A stretch of DNA of 64,000 nucleotides, from contig NZ_JALDYF010000007.1 of assembly GCF_032154225.1 (NCBI RefSeq), forward strand, positions 1 through 64,000, in the 5' to 3' direction. The stretch's first letter is position 1, and each line of letters starts with the position of its first letter. This document shows positions 43,848 through 51,140 of the stretch, piece after piece. The stretch comes from Psychrobacillus sp032154225 (lineage in GTDB: Bacteria; Bacillota; Bacilli; Bacillales_A; Planococcaceae). The notes under the pieces are model-generated. The model made no database searches. It was given only the letters and a program-made list of their open reading frames with translations, and was not told the DNA's origin. The translations under genes were made by a program, and so were the position numbers.

Positions 43848-44549
43848 TCACTCTGCTTCCCCATAGTACTGGTTATAATAATGGCCCTTTTCCAGTTTAT
43901 AGTTGTTTAAAATCGTACCAAGTATGTTTGCCCTAGAAGCTAGAAGTGCTTCTTTTGCTTTAATCGCATTGCCTTTTTCAGTTGTCCCTGAGCTGATGAC
44001 AAGAATGGTTCCATCACATTTTTCAGATAAAATTTGTGCATCCGCAACTGAAAGTACTGGAGGGGCGTCGAAAATAACAATGTCATATCTATCTTTTACA
44101 TCTCGAATAAATGCTTCCATAGAATTCGATCCTAAAAGTTCTGCTGGATTCGAAGGTATAGGTCCGCATGTTATAATCCATAAGCCTTTTGTTTCCGAGT
44201 CTTTTATAATGCTTCCTAGATTCCATTGACTCATAAGTAAGTTAGTTAATCCTGGAGAAATGGGTGTATTAAATGTGTAATGCATCGTCGGTTTTCTCAA
44301 ATCTGCATCGACGAGAAGAACCTTCTTCCCTTCTTGTGCAAGAGCAATAGCAATATTAGCTGCTGCAGTTGACTTCCCTTCCCCTATAGAAGTAGAAGTA
44401 AATAGCAGTGTACTTAGCTGCTTGTCCTTCATAGCGAATTTGATATTCGCACGTACAGTTCTAAATTGTTCTGACACAATTGATTTAGGATCGTTGCTCG
44501 TTACAAGCTTTCTTCCGAGTTGCAGACGCTTTTTTTTCTTCTTAAACAA
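43848..44549 (-). CDS. Tyrosine-protein kinase (BY-kinase, CpsD/CapB type)
   Basis: A 233-residue cytosolic BY-kinase. A basic N-terminus (FKKKKKRLQ) is followed by Walker A SIGEGKST (G56-S60), Walker A' VLLVDADLRKP (D81, D83) and Walker B IVIFDAPP. The tyrosine cluster YKLEKGHYYNQYYGEAE at the C-terminus is the autophosphorylation site. It needs the cytosolic tail of the Wzz-like protein to be active and sets chain length. Start is TTG at 44549, overlapping the Wzz gene by 8 bp, with GGGGTGG before it; a longer frame to 44663 is not supported. Confidence 0.92.
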   Translation of the reverse strand: MFKKKKKRLQLGRKLVTSNDPKSIVSEQFRTVRANIKFAMKDKQLSTLLFTSTSIGEGKSTAAANIAIALAQEGKKVLLVDADLRKPTMHYTFNTPISPGLTNLLMSQWNLGSIIKDSETKGLWIITCGPIPSNPAELLGSNSMEAFIRDVKDRYDIVIFDAPPVLSVADAQILSEKCDGTILVISSGTTEKGNAIKAKEALLASRANILGTILNNYKLEKGHYYNQYYGEAE

Positions 44550-45285
44550 TTTTCCACCCCTCTTCTTTCTTAGGTAGCTCCACTCGTTTATTTTTTTTAG
44601 ATTTTTTTTGAGTAATTGGGCTGACGAGACCAAGAATTGGTAACTGTAATAATTCATCCACATCTTGCTCCGTTTTAATCGTATTGTCTAAGTATTCAAT
44701 AAGGAAGGTTATTCCAACCCCTAACATTAATCCAATAACAGCTCCAATTGCCATATTGAGTATTGGGCTTGGGCTTACTGGCTTTAAATTATTTGTACTG
44801 ACAGTTGCTGGCGACAGCACTTTAACGTTATCTACGTTCATTAGTGTAGGAATTTTTTTTTGGAATACTTCAGAGGTCATATTAGCTATATCTATGGCCT
44901 TATCTAAACTTTGGTGCTTAACACTTACATTAATAACTTGTGAGTTTTGCTCACTACTAACCTTTATATTCTTATCGAGTTTCTCAAGAGTAGTATTTAA
45001 ATTTAGATTTTCAATAACTTCGGATAGAATGACAGGGTTTTTAATAATGACACTATATGTGTTGATAAGTTGAAGATTCATTTCAATGTCCTGCGTATTA
45101 TATTGATCACTCTCAAATTTTTTCTGGCTAATTAGAATTTGGGTGGATGATTCATAAATAGGGGTTAGAAAAAAGTAACTAACTACACCTGCAATCGTCA
45201 CCGCTAAAACAAATATACTGATTATGAGTAAAAGTCGTTTCTTCATTATTTTAACGAGTTGCTGTGGACTGATCGTTTCTTCCAT
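44542..45285 (-). CDS. Wzz/CapA-type chain-length and kinase-activator protein
   Basis: A 247-residue membrane protein of the polysaccharide co-polymerase family (YveK/CapA). One membrane segment lies at about residues 19-41 and a second at about 172-193, with an outside loop between them rich in coiled-coil-like helix. The C-terminal tail is cytosolic and would switch on the BY-kinase. The proline motif PVSPSPILN precedes the second segment as in other co-polymerases. The ATG at 45285 has AAGGGGGG upstream; a longer frame to 45459 is not supported. Confidence 0.92.
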   Translation of the reverse strand: MEETISPQQLVKIMKKRLLLIISIFVLAVTIAGVVSYFFLTPIYESSTQILISQKKFESDQYNTQDIEMNLQLINTYSVIIKNPVILSEVIENLNLNTTLEKLDKNIKVSSEQNSQVINVSVKHQSLDKAIDIANMTSEVFQKKIPTLMNVDNVKVLSPATVSTNNLKPVSPSPILNMAIGAVIGLMLGVGITFLIEYLDNTIKTEQDVDELLQLPILGLVSPITQKKSKKNKRVELPKKEEGWKIV

Positions 45286-45331
45286 AAAAGTGATCCCCCC
45301 TTTTTGCCTGTCTTGTTGAATAGCACCACAA

Positions 45332-46081
45332 CTAAATCTTATTGAAACTGATAGGTTGCATTGGACGAAATTCAGTTCCGAATAGAACATGCTTCGCATT
45401 CTCACGATAATACATTTCATAATCCTCAGAAATCTTTTTTCGAACATATTGATATGCATCTTTCAATAAAAAAGGACGTTTCTTATAATGATGTGCATCT
45501 GAAGATATGAAGTGTACTAAATTATGCTTAATCAAATCTTTTGTATACTTTTTTAGCGCTCTACCATGGATCCCTATTAAACTGGAAGCAGTTATTTGTA
45601 CGAGAGATCCTCTACTTACTAACTCATAAAGCTTTTGCTTATCTTTTCTGAGTACGCTATTTTTTTCAGGGTGAACAATTATCGGGATTAACCCTCTTAA
45701 TTGAATGTTAAAAAGAATCTCCAAAGTAAAGATAGGAATATGATTCCTCGGCAGTTCTATTAATATATATTTCCCACTATCGGCTAGTGTTAATAAATCA
45801 TTATTTAAATCATCTAAAATGCTAATGTTCAAATGAACTTCTTGCCCAGGTAAAACTTCTAAAGGAATCGCTTTATCAATAAGCTCCTTGTTTAAATGAT
45901 CTACCGCCTCTTTTACTACAGAGGAAACATTCATATATTCTCCGTTACAATGATGAGGGGTCGCAATTATATGAGTTATCCCATTAGCAACTGCATTAGT
46001 AGCAAGTAAAGTAGCTTCTTCCATTGAATTAGGACCATCATCTAGCCCAGGCAAAATATGATTATGAATATCTACTAGCAA
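45332..46081 (-). CDS. PHP-type tyrosine-protein phosphatase (CpsB/YwqE family)
   Basis: A 249-residue PHP-domain phosphatase. DIHNHILPGLDDGP at the N-terminus and ATPHHCNG, HPEKNS and SSDAHHYKKRP later provide the metal ligands. Family members dephosphorylate the BY-kinase. Start TTG at 46081, 5-6 nt after AAGGGGCGG; nine extra codons upstream have no site. Together with Wzz and the kinase it forms the phospho-control module of this Wzy-dependent pathway. Confidence 0.93.
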   Translation of the reverse strand: MLVDIHNHILPGLDDGPNSMEEATLLATNAVANGITHIIATPHHCNGEYMNVSSVVKEAVDHLNKELIDKAIPLEVLPGQEVHLNISILDDLNNDLLTLADSGKYILIELPRNHIPIFTLEILFNIQLRGLIPIIVHPEKNSVLRKDKQKLYELVSRGSLVQITASSLIGIHGRALKKYTKDLIKHNLVHFISSDAHHYKKRPFLLKDAYQYVRKKISEDYEMYYRENAKHVLFGTEFRPMQPISFNKI

Positions 46082-46189
46082 TCCTACCGCCCCTTCAGTT
46101 AAACTCAACCAATACTTTTAACTATATTTTAATTTAGTATATCCATTACCACTCTACCCATTTAATAGAAAATCTATTCCTACAAATGA

Positions 46190-46843
46190 CTAGTAAGCTC
46201 CTTTTCCAGTTATGACAATTAGTATTGTGCGTAGGATAATTTTCAAATCTAAAAGGAATGAACAATGTTGCACATAATACAAATCATGATTAACCTTTTC
46301 ACCATGCGTTATATTTGATCTTCCTTGAATTTGTGCATAACCTGTGAGACCTGGTTTTACAAGTAAACGACTTTTCTGCTCAGCGGAATAATGTTTCGTA
46401 ATTTCTAGCATTTCGGGTCTAGGTCCCACAAAGCTCATATCCCCTTTTATGACATTCCAAAGCTGAGGTATTTCATCTATGCTGAATTTCCTGTATATTT
46501 TCCCTAATTGAGTGATATTCAAATGTTCGGGCTTTGTAAATGAAAAATCTTTTGGAACGCCACCTTCCCAATCATATTGATGACTACTAGATTCTTCTAT
46601 CGTTGGTTGCATTGTTCGAAATTTCCAAATAGTAAAAGGGGTATTATTTAACCCCGCTCGAATTTGTGTGAAAAAAATAGGTCCCCCGGAAAACAGAAAG
46701 AGAATAATAGAAAAAAGAACAAGTATTGGAATGTAAATGGCAAGAATCGAAACACTTACAACTACATCTACAATTCTTTTACCAAAACGGTGATAAATGT
46801 AACGATTAGTTTGTTGATACATCATATTTTTGACATTTTCCAA
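46190..46843 (-). CDS. Undecaprenyl-phosphate sugar-1-phosphate transferase
   Basis: A 217-residue bacterial sugar transferase of the WbaP/EpsL type. One hydrophobic segment at residues about 25-50 is followed by the catalytic domain: FTQIRAGLNNTPFTIWKFRTM, FSIDEIPQLWNVIKGDMSFVGPRPE and KPGLTGYAQIQGRS. It lacks the long N-terminal region of full PglC/WbaP-like enzymes. It starts the EPS repeat by moving a sugar phosphate to the lipid carrier, and it is the first gene of the operon. Start TTG with AAAGGAG. A weak -35/-10 (TTGTTT, 17 nt, GATAAG) may lie at about 46895-46925. Confidence 0.92.
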   Translation of the reverse strand: MENVKNMMYQQTNRYIYHRFGKRIVDVVVSVSILAIYIPILVLFSIILFLFSGGPIFFTQIRAGLNNTPFTIWKFRTMQPTIEESSSHQYDWEGGVPKDFSFTKPEHLNITQLGKIYRKFSIDEIPQLWNVIKGDMSFVGPRPEMLEITKHYSAEQKSRLLVKPGLTGYAQIQGRSNITHGEKVNHDLYYVQHCSFLLDLKIILRTILIVITGKGAY

Positions 46844-46958
46844 AGCACTGTCTCCTTTAATATTCGTAAAATAAGAACTATCTAAGACAGTATATTCATC
46901 TTCCTTATCAAAAAAGAACTAAAAGAAAACAAGTCTTGGACAAGTCGATAAACTAGGC

Positions 46959-46990
46959 AAAAAAAAGAAGACTCATTGAGTCCTCTTTTT
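46959..46990 (-). terminator. Terminator between the anti-sigma gene and the EPS operon
   Basis: On the minus strand gaggactca pairs with tgagtcttc, followed by eight T, 7 bp past the anti-sigma stop. It insulates the EPS operon from the sigma-factor transcript. Confidence 0.9.
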
Positions 46991-46996
46991 GTTTTG

Positions 46997-47974
46997 CTAT
47001 TTTAAAATACTTTTTGCAATTGCTAGTACGTCTTCCTTTGCAACAACAATTCCTTCCCATTTTGTTGTAAATCTAATAGTTACTATAAATTTCTTTGTAT
47101 CATCTTCTATTACAAAATAGACTTGTTGGAACACCGGATCGTATAAGTAATCTACTCCGTTTTCGGTTAGCTTCGTTGAACTAGCTAAGTTTTCAGTAGT
47201 AGACATTCCTTCATTAGCAGATTGTAATGTAATTTCAATTCCACCAAAGCCTTCTTTATTTTCACTATACAGAAGCTTTACTTCTCTTATGTCGTCTGTT
47301 AAAGTACCTTCTCTAACAATATATTCCACATTATTTTCTTTCGCTTCAGCGTACATATCTTTAGCCAATCCATCAACTTCAATTGCTGGAAAATTATAAT
47401 AGATAGTACCTTCTGTTAGTACAAGTTTATCTTCGCCTATCCCCTCAAAATAGAGAGACTCTTTAACTTCTTCTGGAACTTGTAAATCTTCCTTCAAAAG
47501 AAGTAGTTCTTTTAATTCTTTTGGGATTTGCATTACACTGTCAATTTTCTCTCCATTATGCAACATCGTTAATCCGTAGCCGCCGTACATCCCCAGTTCT
47601 TCATATCCATCAACAGCTAGAAAATACCTAAACTTCCCTTTAGGCATATCGCTAAGTTTTTCCTTAATAACACGATACTTCTCCATGACTTCATCATACT
47701 TCCGATGCGGTGCCTCTTCTTCCTCACTCATCGTTTTCATTTCAAAAACTTCTTGCCCTTCGGCATTAAAAAGCTTCCATCCTGTATAGTTCATAGCAGT
47801 CGCAATCGATGCAGTGACACATATAGAAAGGAAAATAGCGATAAACGATGCGCGCAAATAGATTGGCTTGTATATTTTTTTTCGTTCCAATTCAATATTC
47901 CGTTGAACTGGTGGAATCTCTTGGCTTTTCATACGTGCTTCAAACTCTTCAAATGTTTTGATTTTATCCTTCAT
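46997..47974 (-). CDS. Probable anti-sigma factor, membrane-anchored, DUF4367-like
   Basis: A 325-residue protein: about 30 polar residues inside, one membrane segment at about 34-55 (YLRASFIAIFLSICVTASIAT), then a large outside domain. Its end, KWEGIVVAKEDVLAIAKSIL, resembles DUF4367 domains of Bacillales anti-sigma factors. It overlaps the ECF sigma gene by 11 bp, the standard arrangement for a regulator that holds its sigma factor at the membrane. There is no zinc-type anti-sigma motif. The signal sensed is unknown. Confidence 0.78.
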   Translation of the reverse strand: MKDKIKTFEEFEARMKSQEIPPVQRNIELERKKIYKPIYLRASFIAIFLSICVTASIATAMNYTGWKLFNAEGQEVFEMKTMSEEEEAPHRKYDEVMEKYRVIKEKLSDMPKGKFRYFLAVDGYEELGMYGGYGLTMLHNGEKIDSVMQIPKELKELLLLKEDLQVPEEVKESLYFEGIGEDKLVLTEGTIYYNFPAIEVDGLAKDMYAEAKENNVEYIVREGTLTDDIREVKLLYSENKEGFGGIEITLQSANEGMSTTENLASSTKLTENGVDYLYDPVFQQVYFVIEDDTKKFIVTIRFTTKWEGIVVAKEDVLAIAKSILK

Positions 47975-48482
47975 CTTGCATTCTCCCTTCTAGTATCTTT
48001 TGCACTTTCGATTTTATTCGTTCAAACCGTTTTCTTGCAGTAGGTATACCAATATCTAGAATAGATGCAATTTCAGTGAAATCTTTATCCTCCACAATTC
48101 GCAGCACAATCATCGCTCTTTCTTTTGGCTTCAATTTGGAGAGTATATAACTTAATTCCATATCACTGTTCGTATCGTCTTCTTGCCCCCGGTTCTTTTC
48201 CACAAATGGAATAAATTCAATAAAAGATTTCCGCTTCACTTTATTTAAACAATGATTATAGGCAATCCTGTACAGCCATGCATTTGTATTATTGATTTCC
48301 AACAGCTTCTTACTCTGAAACGCCTTGATAAATACTTCTTGCGCAGCATCTTCGGCATCATGCGAATTTCTTAAAATGTTAAAGCAATAAGCATAAATTT
48401 TCGAATGGTATTCTTTCAATAACTCTTCGATTCTTGTTTCTTTGGATTCTTCCAAATGAGTCTCCGATAAATTTGTCAACAC
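47964..48482 (-). CDS. ECF-type RNA polymerase sigma factor
   Basis: A 172-residue group 4 sigma factor. Region 2 includes FNILRNSHDAEDAAQEVFIKAFQSK with the -10-binding WLYRIAYNHCLN, and region 4 has LSKLKPKERAMIVLRIVEDKDFTEIASILDIGIPTARKRFERIK, a helix-turn-helix for the -35. I start at GTG 48482, after GAAGGGGG; TTG at the next codon is also possible, while the longer frame to 48530 has no site. Its target genes cannot be read from here; the EPS operon lies 1 kb downstream. Confidence 0.9.
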   Translation of the reverse strand: MLTNLSETHLEESKETRIEELLKEYHSKIYAYCFNILRNSHDAEDAAQEVFIKAFQSKKLLEINNTNAWLYRIAYNHCLNKVKRKSFIEFIPFVEKNRGQEDDTNSDMELSYILSKLKPKERAMIVLRIVEDKDFTEIASILDIGIPTARKRFERIKSKVQKILEGRMQDEG

Positions 48483-48553
48483 TACGACCGCACCCCCTTC
48501 ACTATATAAGACAAACAACTGCGTCATCATGTGACATTTTTATGTATGAAAAT

Positions 48554-48593
48554 AAAAATAACACCAGATTCTCATTCCACTGGTGTTATTTTT
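48554..48593. terminator. Bidirectional terminator between the sigma gene and the small membrane gene
   Basis: aaaaataacaccag and ctggtgttattttt are perfect 14-bp arms around attctcattcca, with A- and T-runs on both sides. On the minus strand it ends the 48606-48929 transcript. Confidence 0.9.
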
Positions 48594-48605
48594 CTATATG
48601 AAATT

Positions 48606-48929
48606 TTAATTAATAAAATAATCCTTATAAATATAAAAAGAAACTATGAGCGTTAGCAGAAAATAAACTATCGATCCGATGAGAATAAATGATGTACCAT
48701 GTATTCGAGTAGTAATATTCATTCTTACCCCAATTTGGCCTTGAATTTGTGGTTCCATATGGCGGCTTATTGCACCGCTCCTATCTGTATACATATAAAT
48801 AATAAACAGAGCCACAATTCCATAGGGAATACCAATATCAAAGAATTGAACACTAAATGCATACGAAAGAATCCAATTAATCATTCCTAAACTCACAATC
48901 GTTCCAATCAGTATAATAATCTTTTTCAT
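48606..48929 (-). CDS. Small hypothetical membrane protein
   Basis: A 107-residue protein with hydrophobic segments at about 2-21, 27-44 and 78-102. The middle loop contains YMYTDRSGAISRHMEPQIQG. Family not recognised. The ATG at 48929 has TTGGAGGG 6 nt upstream; a longer frame to 48956 has none. Single-gene unit with its own terminator. Confidence 0.7.
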   Translation of the reverse strand: MKKIIILIGTIVSLGMINWILSYAFSVQFFDIGIPYGIVALFIIYMYTDRSGAISRHMEPQIQGQIGVRMNITTRIHGTSFILIGSIVYFLLTLIVSFYIYKDYFIN

Positions 48930-49003
48930 ATATTCCCTCCAATTCTTTTTGGACATCTAATTTATTCTTATTAGCTAATATACGTCCTTATATAGAATTA
49001 GTT

Positions 49004-49978
49004 TCAGAAAACACTTAAATCCCAAGTTTTCGCTATATGCTGTAATAATAGGACACCTGCCACACTGCTCCCATATTCATCAATCGCTGGTCCATAAACG
49101 CCTATACCGCATCCTTCTAAAAGAGGTAAGTCCACATTTCTTCCACGCGGAGGTAAAGCAGCCATTATTCCACCTGATACCCCAGTCTTTGCAGGAATCC
49201 CTACAAAAGCAGCAAATTTACCTGAAGCATTATACACCCCACAAGTTAGCATTAAACTTTTCGCCAGCCTAGCTACTTCTTTCGGTATAATTTGCTCTTT
49301 TCGAATAGGATGATATCCATCATGTGCCAAAATCAATCCGATTAAAGCAATATCTGCTGTATTTACTTCAATAGAGCATTGCTTCAAATACACTTCTAGC
49401 ACTTCTTCTACTTCCATTTCTAAATAACCCGTTTCTTTTAAATAATAAGCTAAGGCTCTATTACGATTAGCCGTTTCCCATTCAGACTGGAACACTTCTT
49501 CATTATAATGAGAAGGCTTCCCTAACATTTTCTCCAGCAAAATGAAGATCGATTCTAGCTTTTCTTGTGCCGTTTCACCAGGAAGAATCGAAGAAACTGT
49601 AATTGCGCCAGCGTTTATCATCGGATTAAACGGCTTTCCTGGCTTATGCATTTCCAAGCGAATAATCGAATCAAAAGGATCTCCAGTTGGTTCTAAATCA
49701 ACCCTATCCAATACATAAGGAATACCATGATGCATACATGCAGCGATAAAACTAATTACTTTCGAGACACTTTGCAATGTAAAAGCTACATCCCAATCGC
49801 CAGCCTGAATGATTGTTCCATCAGGCTCTATAATCGATATACCTAAATACGACGAATCGACTTTTTCCAATGCTGGAATATAAGAAGCATTTTTTCCTTC
49901 TGAAGAAAAAGCACGATACTGCTCCACCCATTCCTCTATAATACGTTGATTAGTTGAATCTTTTTTTACTTGTTCCAT
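49004..49978 (-). CDS. glsA: Glutaminase GlsA
   Basis: A 324-residue serine-type glutaminase of the beta-lactamase fold that turns glutamine into glutamate and ammonia. The catalytic S70-x-x-K73 is in TLQSVSKV; FNPMINAGAI, the EVFQSE.....NRALAYYL block, MLTCGVYNASGKFA and GVSGGIMAALP are all present. Length is typical. It stands alone; Bacillus has two such genes. Ribosome site AGGGGA. Confidence 0.95.
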   Translation of the reverse strand: MEQVKKDSTNQRIIEEWVEQYRAFSSEGKNASYIPALEKVDSSYLGISIIEPDGTIIQAGDWDVAFTLQSVSKVISFIAACMHHGIPYVLDRVDLEPTGDPFDSIIRLEMHKPGKPFNPMINAGAITVSSILPGETAQEKLESIFILLEKMLGKPSHYNEEVFQSEWETANRNRALAYYLKETGYLEMEVEEVLEVYLKQCSIEVNTADIALIGLILAHDGYHPIRKEQIIPKEVARLAKSLMLTCGVYNASGKFAAFVGIPAKTGVSGGIMAALPPRGRNVDLPLLEGCGIGVYGPAIDEYGSSVAGVLLLQHIAKTWDLSVF

Positions 49979-50028
49979 TATTGTATCCCCTACTCTATTT
50001 CATCTATCTTCATTTTAATGAAGAATAC

Positions 50029-50072
50029 AAAAAAAGCTACAATAAACCGGTAATACGGTAATTGTAGCTTTT
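50029..50072 (-). terminator. Terminator of the MgtC-like gene
   Basis: On the minus strand aaaagctacaat pairs with attgtagctttt around an internal ccg/cgg region, then a run of seven T. Confidence 0.88.
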
Positions 50073-50084
50073 ACAATGTAAGGC

Positions 50085-50561
50085 TTATTCGCCGTCACTA
50101 TCTTCGTCTTCTTTTTCTCTTGAAGGCAAAATACCGATTTTCTGCACAAGTTTCGGTAAACTCATTGCAATAAACATAAGTATTACAGTGATAAGAGCTA
50201 AATCATATGCTCCATAACCAATCGTTAAACCTACACATGCCGTAATCCAAAGGTTTGCAGCAGTTGTAAGACCACGTTTTACATTACCTTTGTCTATCCA
50301 TATTACTCCTGCACCAAGAAAACCAATCCCACTAATTACTTGCGCTGCTAAACGCATTGGGTCCATATATGGCCCTTGGTTCAAAGTAGATAAAGACATC
50401 GCGAGTGTCGACCCTAAACATACTAATATATGTGTTCGAATACCTGCTGGCTTATTTTTAATTGCTCTTTCTAAACCTATAAAAAAACCTATAAAAGTCG
50501 CTATAATTAGTCGAATATATAAATCAACATGTGAATCGAATAATGATGTAATAAAATTCAT
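50085..50561 (-). CDS. MgtC/SapB family membrane protein
   Basis: A 158-residue protein with four to five hydrophobic segments and the MgtC block IGFFIGLERAIKNKPAGIRTHILVCLGS followed by GIGFLGAGVIW and GLTTAANLW. Family members are linked to survival at low magnesium and to control of membrane ATPase activity; enzymatic function is not known. The cytosolic C-terminus (residues about 125-158) is short and acidic and lacks the ACT-like domain of Salmonella MgtC. No magnesium riboswitch is visible in the leader. Confidence 0.9.
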   Translation of the reverse strand: MNFITSLFDSHVDLYIRLIIATFIGFFIGLERAIKNKPAGIRTHILVCLGSTLAMSLSTLNQGPYMDPMRLAAQVISGIGFLGAGVIWIDKGNVKRGLTTAANLWITACVGLTIGYGAYDLALITVILMFIAMSLPKLVQKIGILPSREKEDEDSDGE

Positions 50562-51140
50562 AATGTAATACTCCTCTTTTTTTAATTAAATCATAGCAAT
50601 CTCTATGCTAATTATTTTGCAATTATTATTAACGGAATCTTTAGATTACTATATTTTATCATACAAATGTTTTAAACATGTTTAAAATACCATCGCAACA
50701 GGCTATTTACGCACAATACTAAAATAAGAAGAGGTAAAACCTTGAAATATCAAGATTTTACCTCTTTTACATGGTGGCCACTTGACTTGAATATACTCCT
50801 AAAAACTACCATAAATAAGCGTCTATATTTAAACGACACAAACAGTGAATAATTACTCTCTTTATTTGCTCATCGTTTCTGCAAATAATATTAAGCCAGA
50901 GAAGCCTTCCAATATCTTCTAAGCCTTAGGTCTTAGAAAAATATAATTCTCAGGATCAATGTGGAATAGGTTTCCGTTTTTTACAATGAAAACACAACTT
51001 AAATGTATGAGGAAGGGAGTATTTAGTTTAAATTTTTTTAATTTTTCAAAAGTTTTTTTGAAATGTTGTAGTTCCATTTTGCATTTATCTTAGTGTTTTA
51101 TTAGTTATCAAATTTTATAGTTTGTGGGAGGAGTTTTTTT
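50562..51140. other. Gene-free stretch between the MgtC-like and RND genes
   Basis: No gene supported on either strand. It holds one strong hairpin (50729-50769) without an obvious owner. The right part should contain the promoter of the RND gene; no convincing -35/-10 pair stands out. Confidence 0.5.
50729..50769 (+). terminator. Orphan terminator-like hairpin
   Basis: aagaggtaaaa and ttttacctctt pair, with cttg/caag extending the stem inward across a mismatch, then tttta. Nearest genes point away from it, so either it ends an unannotated transcript or it is relic sequence. Confidence 0.6.

Noticed and set aside
45285..45459. 58-residue N-terminal extension of the Wzz-like protein
   Set aside because: Extension is unlike the family and overlaps the phosphatase gene; AAGGGGGG marks the internal ATG.
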